A stretch of DNA of 64,000 bases from Cristatella mucedo (lineage: Eukaryota; Bryozoa; Phylactolaemata; Cristatellidae). The stretch is taken from positions 3,194,001 through 3,258,000 of the forward strand of contig WPIO01000011.1 of NCBI GenBank assembly GCA_009760855.2, given 5' to 3'. This document shows, in pieces, positions 34,560-45,289 of the stretch; position 1 is the stretch's first letter, and each line of letters begins with the position of its first letter. Under the pieces are notes generated by a model. That model was not told the DNA's origin and made no database searches. It was given only the letters and a program-made list of their open reading frames with translations. The translations under genes and the position numbers were made by a program.

Positions 34560-35480
34560 GGGCTTGACGTGCAAATTGCTCGGGACACTCGAGAGCTGCG
34601 CGATTGATGCCATGCAGCCGGGTCGTTAGAGCTTCGGCCGAGTGGCTTCGGCCGAAGCGCTGCTGCAAACGAAGAGCAGCCTCGCGCTACCCTGCAGTGC
34701 AGCCAATTTAGATCGCCGGCCTTGGAGCCGGCAGCCGGGCGAGCCCGAGCAAGTCTCCTCCCGCAGGCTGCGTCTGCGCTTCTCGAATCCTGCAAGAGGC
34801 GCTGCTTACTGTGTGCACACCGGGCTCCCTCTGAGGCTCTGCTCTGCCTCGGGTTGGCTCTTTGCCGCCGCCTAGTCTCCTGCAGCAGCATTCTCCAACG
34901 TTTACCATTCACCGATACAGCTAACCTGATTAGCCGCTGCCCGCGGCGTTGGCTATCATGTTTGTATAAAGCCGCCGTGTCCAAACGTCGGCCGCCCATA
35001 TCGGCAGCTCCTGCAGCAGCTGCCGGCCACTGCAGCGCTTCTGACCTGCATAGCTTCTGACCTGCATAGCTTGGCAGCAAGCTTTTCACTCCCGAAGGTC
35101 TCTCGAATGCTCAAATCATCGCAGCGGAAGGCGCACACTCGTGCTAGAGCTTCGCCAGCTCGTGGCGGGTTTTCGCCAGTGAGCCTACCGGCTCCCCCCC
35201 CCCTGTGAAGCAGCGATTCTTCGGTCGGGTCGGTCGAAAAATCGAGCAAACGCGTGACTTGCAAGCGTCCCGCTTGAGCCGAGCGAGCCATGATTTCGGC
35301 GGTGGCGTGCCCGCTCGCACGCACTCGCACACTGAGCTTGCTCTTGGGCACGCCCGACGGGTCCGGGCGCGAGAAGTTTATTCTCTGTGCGAGTGTAGGC
35401 CCCCACATCTGCTTCACTTCTAAAGCCTCGGTTGACGAGCTTTCTTCTGCACTGTCTCTCAGTGCTGACTAGGTAAGCGA
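34560..35480. other. GC-rich block, possible CpG island
   Basis: High GC with many CpGs and open frames in several registers on both strands, none with a recognised domain. That pattern is expected of GC-rich DNA generally. A 16-bp unit CTGACCTGCATAGCTT is tandemly duplicated at 35041-35072. Could be a promoter/first-exon region or GC-rich non-coding DNA. Confidence 0.5.
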
Positions 35481-35665
35481 CACGGGAAGGGGCATCCTCA
35501 TGTTTCTTTTTTTTGTCGTCATTGGATGATTGAAAAGCAGGCAGGTCTTTGATGTTTTCGCGCCACGAGCTCACACTTGCTCATCCCTTTATTCAGACCG
35601 AGCTGTTTCTGCCACTGTCGTCGTCTGCTTTTATAATATTATAGATAATTTATAATTTTTGTCCA

Positions 35666-35668
<3 letters not shown>

Positions 35669-35712
<44 letters not shown>
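35669..35712. repeat. (AT)n microsatellite
   Basis: About 44 bp of AT dinucleotides, directly followed by the 3' tail of a minus-strand LINE. Confidence 0.95.
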
Positions 35713-35715
<3 letters not shown>

Positions 35716-35780
35716 AATAATAATAAAAGATTTGTGCGGTGCCCTGAGAGAACTAAATTGCTTTCTATGTGCTAGTAATT
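35713..35780 (-). mobile_element. LINE-B 3' end fragment
   Basis: AAT tail and antisense LINE 3' end (GTGCCCTGAGAGAACTAAATT). Very short. Confidence 0.7.
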
Positions 35781-35917
35781 TAAACAGTTGGACAAATGTG
35801 AAAGATGTCGCTGTCGTCGTTGCTTTCTGCCGCTGTCGTCGTCAGAAGTTGTGAATAATCTTGATGTTAGACTTGCTCGAGTCGTTGTATGGTTGGGCAA
35901 AGGTGAAAAGTTGCCGC

Positions 35918-36080
35918 ACTGGTTTGGTCCAGTCGTTAAGGTGCTCGCCTCGACCAAGGTCAAGGTGAATGTATTTTATGAACGAGGTCGTGGGCTCGAG
36001 CCCCGCGGCATATGTGAAGTGCCTGGATAGAGATTAAGTTCTCATAGGGTGGTATACAAATGAATTATATTTTATTTATG
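35918..36080 (+). mobile_element. SINE-2 copy with both promoter boxes
   Basis: Best SINE-2 copy. The A-box-like TGGTCCAGTCGTTAAGG sits at about 35925-35941 and the B-box-like GGGCTCGAGCCCC at about 35991-36003, with a short extra segment between them. It then has GTGAAGTGCCTGGATAGAG, ATTAAGTTCTCATAGGGTGG and TATACAAATGAATTATATT. The last ~60 bp resemble the LINE-B 3' end. Confidence 0.85.
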
Positions 36081-37369
36081 TCAAATTGCAAACAACTTGG
36101 GAGTTGTCAACCAGTCAAGACACAGAACCACAACATAGTTTGATTAGCAAGCAGAACCCCTAGTGCTCATGTGCTATTCCATGAAGTTGATTGTTAAAAA
36201 AAACTGTCCTGGGCTTGACTAGCTGCTTGGCCGAAACCTGTTTTTGTTCAACGATCCTAAGCGTCCTCTTAGCGTTTTGTCGGTTCTGACAGATACCTGT
36301 GATCAGGCGTTTCAAAAAGGTGTGGCATGCTCGAACACAGCTCATACTAGCAAGCACGAAAAGCCTGTAGAGCGTACGATCGCTAGGGTGTGGCTGGTGG
36401 GTAGGTACTATGGTTGTGTAGCTCTTCCGGTGCTCTTCGACACAAAATGTCATCAGTGCCCAGAGAATAGAGTTGCAGCTGCTTAAGCCGGCGTTGCACG
36501 AGCTTGACGATAAGATTTTTATCTCCAGATCCAGGGATGTCGTCTTCCTTGCCTCCCCTTGATTGCCTCCCAGTCCAAGTAAAAGAATCGAGGCTGGAAG
36601 TCCATTTGACGAATCCCCTGAGAGAATGCCTGTATCTCGCAATGGGATGCCTCATCAGTTGACCTATGGAGAGAAGACTTACACTTTATACCGGGTGGCT
36701 TGTAGGCAGGTACTTGAGACTTCTATTCACTTCCCCCTCCCGGTGTCTTCTTTGTATATCGGCTGAGCTTTGGCAGTACATTTCTAGTGTTAACATGCAC
36801 CGAGCTGTGGCTCACTTTCGCCCTCTTTCCTGACTTGCTAGCTGCCTGCAGCCGCGGTGGACGGTGATGGCTCTCTTTAGCTCCAACCAACTGGTTCTAC
36901 AAAGATTGGACAATTTTTTTTTTAATTTTGACTTAGTCTCAGCAGAGCAACCCCCAAAACGTCGAACATCAGCAGGTAGCCCTGGCAATTGAATCAGTCT
37001 GTGAATCTTGGCTTAGTAATAGTGTAGTCCACTTTGATCATTTCACTTAATGAACTTTGCGTTGAACGGAAAGAACAAGCCGACATGATCAGGCTGTCGT
37101 TCAACGTTAGCTGTCGTAGCCGCAGCTCAGCTCTTTCATTCTTGCCTAAGCTGCTAGCGGAACTCTTTGTCGGAGCAACTCGGTGAGTGATTGGCAACAG
37201 CAGAATGCTTTAGCTTTCTGCAGATGCTATGCTTCGGGAGTTGACCTGCTGCTAATCCTGACTGAGCTGCTGCTGGATGCTCCTCCTGTCACTTTCACTT
37301 CCAGCTCCTCCATTCCACCTATCCATCTGCCTTCTTCTTGCTGCTGCCTCTTTGCTACTTAAGTTGGCA
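36081..37369. other. Unannotated 1.3-kb stretch
   Basis: A 160-codon minus-strand frame (36642-36160) and overlapping frames show no recognisable domain. No repeats recognised. Confidence 0.45.
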
Positions 37370-37495
37370 TGCTGTTAATCAAGCATGATATTACTCACCA
37401 TTCGATCGTGTTTCCCTTTGCAGCAAATGCAAAGCGCCTAGAAAGAGATTGAGTTGTCTGAGGGCGCTTTATCAAGTGCATTATTATTACTATTG
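37370..37495 (+). mobile_element. LINE-A 3' end
   Basis: The last ~120 bp of LINE-A (AATCAAGCATGATATTACTC, AAAGCGCCTAGAAAGAGATT, GGGCGCTTTATCAAGTGCAT) ending in ATT repeats. Confidence 0.9.
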
Positions 37496-37587
37496 TGCCT
37501 ACAAAAGATTAGGCTCTCTTGGTGTGCAATGCACATTTTCTATTGCTATTATTATTACTATTATCATTATTAAATGACTTACCTGGT

Positions 37588-37772
37588 GAGCCGTGGTGGC
37601 ACACTAGGTAAGGCGGTTGCTTATTGCGACCTCGGCCCTGATGTCGTGGGTTCGAATCCTGTGATGGACGATCTTTTATTGCCACTGCAAGCGGTGGTGA
37701 TAGCCATAAAGGCTCTTCTGTCGCTATACAAAAGAGGCTGTTAAATCAGCTAGTATTAACATTAATTAACCT
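37588..37772 (+). mobile_element. SINE-1 copy, full length
   Basis: Starts GTGAGCCGTGGTGGCACAC. It has TAGGTAAGGCGGTTGC and a perfect B-box GGGTTCGAATCC (37648-37659), the GCAAGCGGTGGTGATAGCC body, and ends CTGTTAAATCAGCTAGTATT followed by a short ATT-rich tail. Confidence 0.92.
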
Positions 37773-38204
37773 CCTAGACTTGTACATCGGTTGTGGATCA
37801 CGGTTTTATTTGTTTTGTGAGGTAGTGAGCGCAATCAGCGGGGTGGGGGTGTCTGGTGCCCACTGAAAGCCAGCCTCGAACTCACTTCGGCGGCCTCTGA
37901 CCCGCTGACGTGCATCGACTTCTGAGTCTACTTGGTTTTGTTGAGTTGCAGACGAGATCTCTTTCAAGGTTTGTTTGCCACCATTGCACAGAAGGCTGCC
38001 AGTGCATGCACTCCAATGCTATTCCTAGCAGAGGAGGTGTGGGGGAGGCCGACCGGCCGGAAGTGACATGGGAGTGACATGCGCCCACTCACTCCCTTCC
38101 CCACCCCCTCCGAATTGCCTCGCTGTATTTGATGCGTCAGGAGCAGCCGTTTGGCTCAGGCTCGGCATGGCTATGGCCGTCCGTCCGTATTTTTTTCACC
38201 AGAC
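37773..38204. other. Unannotated sequence
   Basis: Nothing recognised. A G/C-rich patch lies near 37840-38110. Confidence 0.5.
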
Positions 38205-38720
38205 GACAGCACCAGCTGCACTTGTCAAGTCTGCCTACTTTCAGCTATGAAACAAGAATAGGGTCTGCTTAGACAAGGACATCACATCTAAGCAGGTCCG
38301 TGTATTTGTGATATCTCCTCCTCGACTTCTACGAATTGTTACGCGCAAGTCTTATGGCCTTCGAAATATTACACACTTTTCACCGACCTGTACTGTCTCT
38401 CTATCAAGCAGCATATCGACTGCAAGGTTTTTCAATCACTCTCAGATCCATTATCTCCCCTGCTCCAGCTTGCCTATCCGATCTACTTTGCAATCATGCT
38501 AGGCATCGTATTACCCTCTCTCCAGACTCAAGATAGATGAACCTCGGGTAAAACTCAAATTCTTGGCAACCATGCTTTTAGTTCGCATGCTCACACAACT
38601 CCTGAAACTTATTCCCAGCCGACCTCACGATATCCCCTGACTGGACGACCATTAAAAAGAAGCTTCCAGCGCACCTTTTTCTCATTGCATGTGCTGGAAG
38701 GAACGAGTAGCCCTCTGTGT
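38205..38720 (+). mobile_element. Decayed LINE pol C-terminal copy
   Basis: Plus-strand similarity to LINE codons: SAYFQL at 38230, then the LHWLPVKQRIDFKVL region (38392-38430, degraded) and CLSDLLCNHARHR (from about 38465). Many indels. 3' end not clear. Confidence 0.65.
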
Positions 38721-38979
38721 GCTTATGCAGGGTGAAACTATGCACGTGACCATTAAAATGCAAACCAATAGGCATACTTCTTTTTGAATATTTGCAAATC
38801 TCCTTGGAAGAGATTTGGTTCTCGTAGGGCTTTGCAAACATATTAAGCAATGTCATGTTTATGACGATAATCGGTTGGTCCGAGAAAGCAAAGCGCACTG
38901 GCCGGTGTATGTGCATGCAGGCCCGAGGTTAAAAGAGTTTCGTCATACACACTGTCTGTCCGTCGGCACCCGCAGCGCT

Positions 38980-40230
38980 TCGCAACAGCAGCCGTGTGCC
39001 GCCCGCTTCACGTGCCGAGCAGGCGCCACGCCGCAGGAGGCACGACCCCCGTGCGACGGGCTTAGGCCTGTGTCTGTCTGGCCTTAGGCCTCCTCGGCTT
39101 CACTGGCTGCTGCTGCCATCAGTGCTACCACTGCTGCTGCCACTGCCACCGCTGTGCTTCGGCTTGTGTAGACAGCTCTGTGGGGCAGCAGCTGTTGCCT
39201 TAGTCTGTTTATTTGTTAAGATCACCGGCTACGTATTTCAAATAGCTATTGAGCCCGGCGCTGCCAGCCAGTTCAAAGGTGAACTTTCGCTCCCGTGCTG
39301 CACAGTCCCGGCCGGTGGGCACGCGATTAGCAAGCCCAGGTGCCCGAGCAGGGCGCGCTCGTGCGGGCGATCGCCAAGGAGATGGCCCGGTATAGCTTGC
39401 TCGCGCTGCTGGAGGAGCCTGCCTGCTGCTGCCGACGCTCGAGATTCGCGTCCGGTTGCTGGCGCCGCCTTTTGCTGTGCACGGAAACAGGAAGCTGCTC
39501 GCTCGCGCATGCCATTGTTTCTCCATTCAGCCGCGGGTCTTTGTCGTGCACCGAACCCTCGGAGGCCCGGCTTGTGTCAGGCAATGGAAGGGAGGTACGG
39601 CCGCGCATGCACGCCGACCTTTGCCGGGGCTCGGCAGAAGCGGCAATACTTAAACGCCCGGACAAAGGGGCAAAGCTTGCGCTTCGTGTTTGCGTGGCCT
39701 AGCGCACAATGCGCTTTGTGAGAGGGGCGGTAAGATAAGATTGAAGACTGGATACCCGGTCCACGGGCCCGTTCGAGAGAGCATTCTTCGCAGGGCAAAG
39801 GCGCCTGCCCTCGGTCGTCGTTTGCTGAGCAGACAGCAGCTCTCTTGGCAAGTGCTGGCTCGCTCTCTCGGGGCGCAGCACAAAGGGGCAGTGTACCGCC
39901 GGAAGCACGGGCACGTGCATCGAAAGAGGCGATTGTCTCCTCTCTCCACCCTGGCTGGCCTGGCGGTTGCAGCTTGGCTTTCGAAACGACGCTGCTTTGC
40001 CCTGATCTCGATGTTGCCCTGTTGCCCTGATCTCGATTGTGGCAGGCAGGCAAGGTGGTACGATATGTGCCGGCCCGTTCGTTGGAAAGGATTTGCAGCC
40101 GTCGTTCGTCCGTCGGCGGCTGAGCGCTTTTCCTTGCGTGCTATTCTCAAGGGTCAAGGTTCCTAACAGTCTGGGCTGCTCGCTGCTGTCCGGAAGCTAT
40201 CCTTCGCCGGCCTGCACCTCCATCTTCCTG
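38980..40230. other. GC-rich block, possible CpG island or first-exon region
   Basis: 1.25 kb of GC-rich DNA with overlapping frames up to 241 codons (38996-39721 plus; 40150-39650 minus). No domain is recognised, and open frames occur in several registers at once, which argues against any one being the gene. A 16-bp word TTGCCCTGATCTCGAT is repeated at 39997-40012 and 40022-40037. Confidence 0.5.
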
Positions 40231-40499
40231 TGACTTGAGAGCGAGCCGACTTGTTCGCATTCATTGCTTTTAACTTTGGCTGTGCTGTCACGCGCCGTTC
40301 ATGCAGCGTAATTCTCACTGCTTCTACTCGTTTGAGCTGGTAGCAATGATGCGCTTCCACAGCCTGATTTCCCATCCTGATGCCTCACAAAATGCTGGAC
40401 AATTAGTGCTTATTATGAGAAACTTGGTGCATTTTACAGAACGAGCTTTGTGAACATGATCTTTTTTTTATCGTCAGCAGTACAGCTAGTAATGACAAT

Positions 40500-40720
40500 G
40501 ATGATAAGACATTTGTATGCCTCCTTCAGAGTGTGAAATATCATTTAAATGAATATAAATAAATGTAATTATTTTCCATAGCATCCTGAGAGAACTGAAT
40601 CTCTGTCCAGGCACTTCACATATGCTGAAGGGCTCGAGCCCCTCCCCCCCCCACTCTGTCGTCAAGCACGAGCAGCTTTACCCCTGGGTCAAACCAGGCA
40701 CTTTACATACGCTAGAAAAA
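40500..40720 (-). mobile_element. Stacked LINE 3' end relics
   Basis: Antisense LINE 3' end words near 40575-40625 (ATCCTGAGAGAACTGAATCT) and again at about 40697-40710 (CAGGCACTTTACATACGCT), with a C-run between. Confidence 0.6.
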
Positions 40721-40935
40721 ATCTTTTGGGCAGTGTTCTCCGACTGAAAGTTGGGCGACTCGACAGTGGAACCAATGTCTTCATCCTAGTCGCAAAAGTC
40801 GTTTTGCAGCAACATGCCCAGATAAGGATTAGACGTCACTTGAGGGATGCATGATAAGCCTACAATATTGAGTGTGAGGTCTTCCAACTTTCGGGTGACT
40901 CGAGGCCCTTTCGGGTGACTCATAACCGTAGCGCG
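40721..40935 (-). mobile_element. LINE RT fragment
   Basis: Antisense similarity to the region around NLGVIFQSDLSLDDHISS and IQRLERLTL of the pol. Frame broken. It abuts the 5' end of the full-length LINE-A. Confidence 0.55.
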
Positions 40936-40939
40936 TAAG

Positions 40940-43900
40940 AAATTACGTGCCTATGGACATCTAAACACGCTTATCGCTTCGGGCTGCTGGGTCTCCCACG
41001 CCGGCGTCTGCCTTAGCTTTGCCGGCGGCTAGTAACCTGCTTGTTAGTTATGATCGTCAGCAGCTGCTATCGCTTCGTCATCGCATATCAAATGCATTCC
41101 TAGATATTAATGTTGTTGCTAAGATTCATGAACTATGCATTAACAAAAGAAAAGCACCCCGTAGCCGCCGCGGTGGCCGGAACCGCCAGCTCAGACGCCG
41201 CTCGTTGGGCGGAACCTACAAGCTGAGTACCAGCTCGTTCGGTATTCCTAGCATTGTCTCGAACCGCTCAGCACGCTCCCCCACATGAGTCACTGTAAAT
41301 CTCTCTAACTTAGTGGTCATCAGGCCTGTTGTAACCCCATCGGCCAGACTTGACGCTTGCCTTTGGAATCCTCGCTCAATGTGCAATAAACCTCTAGTAA
41401 TAAGCGACCTTATTTCTGAAAATGGTATCGACCTGCTCGCCCTACTAGAAACTTGGCTGAAATCGATGAACTGTCCGACAATTAAAGACGCAACTCCATC
41501 TGGTTTCTCGTTCTTTCACACCTCTAGATCAATCAAAACTGGAGGTGGAGTTGCTATTGTCGTGCGCTCGAAATTCAACTTCAAGCCATTTGCCGTACCC
41601 TCAAAGCAGTCTTTTGAATCAACTGTCTTGGTCTCACCCGAAAACAAGCTACCGATAGTGGCAGTAGTCTATCGCCCACCAGGTACCAAATCCTCCTTTA
41701 TCTCAGATTTTTCCGATCTCATTTCGATTCTGTGTGCAAGAAATCGATCCTTCCTCGTTATGGGTGATTTCAACATTCACTTTGATAACTTATCTGACGC
41801 TTTCAGCACCGAATTTCGTGCATTGACTGACTCATTATCTCTCGTGGCTCATGTGCATGGCCCTACCCACATCAAGGGTCACACACTCGACCAGATTTTC
41901 TCATATAACTGCACGTTGTCATCACCTATTATTACCAAATCATGCTTATCTGACCACATGCAGATCTCATTCAATCTACAGTGTGTGCCCACATCCTCCT
42001 CTAAAATAACCTGTGAATCGCGAAACCTCAAGACCCTTGACATCGATGCTGTCCGTGCGAGAATATCTGCTTCACCTCTGCTGCTCAATCCTCCCTCGGA
42101 TCTGTCATCATTGGTAGATAGCTTCAACACGACACTAGCAGACACGCTAGATGAGTTTGCTCCTCTGACAAAGCGCACTGTGCGCCCCCGCCCAGACGGC
42201 CTATGGTTTACCGCAGACATTAAACTAGCCAAGTCGACTAAACGAAAGCTTGAAAAAGCATACAAAAGATCCGGACTAACTGTCCATCGACAGGCATATG
42301 AAGACTACTGTAGGTCGTACCAATCGATCCTAGCAAAGGCTAAGTCTAGTTTTTATAAAAACATTGTTGAATCACAGATGCACAATCCAAAAATGCTGAT
42401 GTCGACAATAAACCATCTCCTCAACCGTTCCCAGATTAGCTCCTTACCTGATGATCCTAATGATGATCTAGCCGATCGCTTCTCTCGATTCTTTGTGCAG
42501 AAGATAGACAAGATCAGGGAATTCATCCCTGCGATGACAACCTCCCCACTAGAATGCTGTTCCTCGGTTCCTGGCTGCACCTCAATGTCTGCATTTAAGC
42601 AGGTCACTAGTGATCTAGTCCTAAAGTTCGTATCTCAATCAAAGAAGACAACAAGTCCTCTGGACCCTATTCCCACTGTCCTGCTTCTACGTTGTATTGA
42701 TCTGCTGCTGCCATGCATAACTAACATCATTAATATGTCATTAGCCTCAGGTCATGTCCCAGCACCTTTCAAAAAAGCTGTAGTCAGGCCACTTCTCAAG
42801 AAAGCTATACTTGACCAAGAGAACTTGAGCAACTACCGCCCAGTTTCCCTTCTACCATTCCTATCCAAGACACTCGAACGGGTCGTGGCGGACCAGCTGA
42901 ACTCGTATATCGAAACCTCACACCTTGCTAGTAAGTTCCAGTCTGGCTTTAGAGCTAATCACTCCACAGAGTCAGCATTGCTTCGGGTATACAACGACCT
43001 ACTTAGGAATGCAGACATGGGTAGTGTGTCTCTGCTTGTTTTGCTTGATCTTTCGGCAGCTTTTGACACCATCGATCACAAAGTTCTTCTAGAGCGCCTC
43101 TCATCTCGCCTGGGCATCACTGGCACTGCTCTGCAGTGGTTCAGGTCCTATCTCAGTGGGAGACTCTAGAGTATTGACGTGAATGGACAAAGATCATCTG
43201 AAGTACCTCTGAAATATGGAGTACCTCAGGGCTCCGTGCTAGGTCCGGTTCTTTTCACGGTTTATACTCTGCCTCTTGCTGATGTGATTGCCAAGCACAA
43301 TCTAGGCTTTCACTTCTATGCGGATGACACTCAGTTGTACCTTTGCTTTGATCCCTCCCAGCCTTCGAGCACCTCAAATTCTCTAAACTCACTTGCTGCA
43401 TGCATTGATGACATCCGCACATGGATGGCAGCAAATTTTCTAAAACTAAACGATGATAAAACTAACTTACTAGTTATGGGCAAACCCAGTGTGATCCAGA
43501 GATTGGAAAGGCTGACTCTCAAAATTGGCTCTGCCAGCATACCTCCTGTCGAATCAGCTCGGAATCTAGGTGTCATATTCCAAAGCGACCTCTCGTTAGA
43601 CGACCATATCAGCTCCACAGTCAAATCCGCCTATTTTCAGCTTCATAACATTGCTAAAATTCGGGCTTGTTTAGATAAAGATACCACGTCCAAGTTAGTT
43701 CGTGCATTCGTGACATCCCGTCTCGACTTCTGCAACTCACTGCTCACTGGCCTACCAGCATGTGCGATCAGGCGATTTCAGCTTGTGCAAAACTCTGCAG
43801 CTAGGCTTGTTTTTGTCTGTCGTGAGTGTCGCAGTTGCCACATTAATCCACTTCTCGCCGACCTGCACTGGCTACCAGTCAAGCAACGGATTGACTTCAA

Positions 43901-44420
43901 GGTTTTGTCGCTCACTTTTAGGTCCCTTCATTCTATGGCTCCAGCCTATCTCTCAGATATACTACCCCATCAGGCCAAGCATCGTACCACCCGCTTCTCG
44001 GAATCCAACAGTCTAGAAATACCTCATACAAACCTTAAATCCTTTGGAGACCGTGCATTTAGTTCGTATGCTCCCAAAGCCTGGAACTCCCTCCCGACCT
44101 GCGTCAGAACATCCCCCGACCTGACCACATTTAAGAGGAACTTTAAAACACACCTATTTAGGACAGCATTTAGTGGGTCCTTGTGATTCGTCCTCGATGT
44201 GCTTATGCGTGCTGACACTGTGCATGCTGCCACTAACCACATTTGCATGCTGACCCTGTGCATGTCACCCCTAACCATATTATTCATTTCGTTTGTTTTT
44301 TTCAAGCATGATTTTACTTACCATTCAATTGCATTTCACTTTACAGCAAATGTAAAGCGCCTAGAGAGAGATTAAGTTCTCTGAGGGCGCTTTATCAAGT
44401 GAATTATTATTATTATTAAA
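40940..44420 (+). mobile_element. Near full-length LINE-A (CR1/L2-like)
   Basis: About 3.5 kb. It has a single long pol reading frame, a 3' UTR of about 230 bp with the family end (AAAGCGCCTAGAGAGAGATT, GGGCGCTTTATCAAGTG) and an ATT-repeat tail instead of poly(A), as in CR1/L2-clade LINEs. The left boundary is uncertain (40936-41000). It is the best reference in this window for the many truncated copies. An APE-type endonuclease, no RNase H and the microsatellite-like tail place it in the CR1/L2/Jockey group; L2 is my best guess. Confidence 0.93.
41019..44186 (+). pseudogene. LINE-A pol: APE endonuclease plus reverse transcriptase, two in-frame stops
   Basis: One frame spans about 1,055 codons without frameshift, broken only by TGA at 41286-41288 and TAG at 43167-43169. 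The 89-codon N-terminal part is Arg-rich (SRRGGRNRQLRRRS) and has no ATG in frame. The endonuclease motifs are NPRSM, LLALLETWL, YRPPG, GDFNIH, GPTHIKGHTLDQIFS and SDH. The RT shows NYRPVSLLPFLSK, QSGFRANHSTESALL, LLVLLDLSAAFDTIDH (catalytic Asp), GVPQGSVLGP and the intact FYADDTQLYL box. The C-terminal domain ends TAFSGSL then TGA. Without the two stops all catalytic residues seen here would be in place. The TGA may be CpG decay of CGA. Confidence 0.93.
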
Positions 44421-44439
44421 ACCATTAGGCTGCTCCTAC

Positions 44440-44594
44440 CGTCGTTGACACTCAGAAAGTTAGTAGGCATCCAAGTACGAACGTCACCGATGCATGCTGC
44501 AAGGGAATTGAGGCAGATTGTGAGCAAGGATTCGAAGGATAGGATAGGATTAAGTGTCGTCGGCTTAGAGATGAAAGCCGAGATTGTGTTTTGG
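44440..44594 (-). mobile_element. LINE-B RT fragment, left of SINE insertion
   Basis: Antisense LINE codons around the N-FLKLN-DKTN and YADD regions (words such as CATGCTGCAAGGGAATTGAG). Continues after the SINE-1 at 44595-44724. Confidence 0.7.
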
Positions 44595-44724
44595 TCTTCA
44601 CGATCCGGGTCATGGGTTCGAGCCCAGCAGAGGGCGATCCTTTATTGCCCACTGCAAGCAGAGGTGATACTCGTGAAGGCTCTTCTGACACTATACAAAT
44701 GAGGCTGTTGAATCGGCTAGCCTC
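44595..44724 (+). mobile_element. SINE-1 copy inside a LINE
   Basis: B-box part CATGGGTTCGAGCCCAGC, CGATCCTTTATTGCCCACTG, GGTGATACTCGTGAAGGCTC and the end ATACAAATGAGGCTGTTGAA. The left part of the head is degraded. It interrupts a minus-strand LINE. Confidence 0.8.
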
Positions 44725-45180
44725 TTTTGCGATGTCATCGGCCAAGAAAGTATATGGTGTAGATGGTGTAACCAGGACTACCAAGACCGAACTCGTAGAT
44801 ACCCCTTACATTAACTGCTCTCCCGGATGACCGATCGGCATTTATATCGACACATTCGCCTGTCTCTTGATTATATAAGACCGAACCCAGTTTAGTATTT
44901 GGCCATTGATGCCTTGGCATGTAGAAAGGCATTCCACAGGTAGGGTATTGGGTCAAATGCTGCTGAGAGATCTAGGAGAGCCAGGAGAGATGCCTTACCC
45001 TGATGAGCATTTTTCAGAGGGTCATTTTGAACCCGCATCAGAGCAGTTTCTCACAAATGGTTAGCTCTAAATCCCGATTGTAACTTGCTCGAAAGATCTC
45101 GTGAACTGTTCAATCATTTAGCTGCTGGGCCACTACTTGTTCAGCTGTCTTGGATGACAATGAATGCAGAAGTGAGACTT
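44725..45180 (-). mobile_element. LINE-B RT fragment, right of SINE insertion
   Basis: Continues antisense toward the 5' end of pol: the region opposite the catalytic domain (GCGATGTCATCGGCCAAGAA corresponds to codons near ADVIAKHN), then the AAFDTID, ESALL and QSGF blocks in decayed form. Confidence 0.65.
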
Positions 45181-45289
45181 GGCGAAAGTCGCGTAAAATT
45201 CTCGTGATCTTGGGTCGGTTTTTAATGAGAGGCCTGAACGCAGTGGTATTCAGACGTGCAGGTACTTCATCTGTAGCCAGATTTGTATT

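Noticed and set aside
34006-34629. 207-codon frame rich in His and Thr
   Set aside because: Spans a degenerate CA repeat that creates the His/Thr/Ala composition.
38996-39721. 241-codon plus-strand frame in a GC-rich block
   Set aside because: No recognised domain, and opposite-strand and alternative frames are equally open, as expected of GC-rich DNA.
43167-43169. Alternative nuclear genetic code with UAG as glutamine
   Set aside because: The host exons give no evidence for sense UAG; inheritance of a nonsense codon in a LINE lineage explains the pattern more simply.
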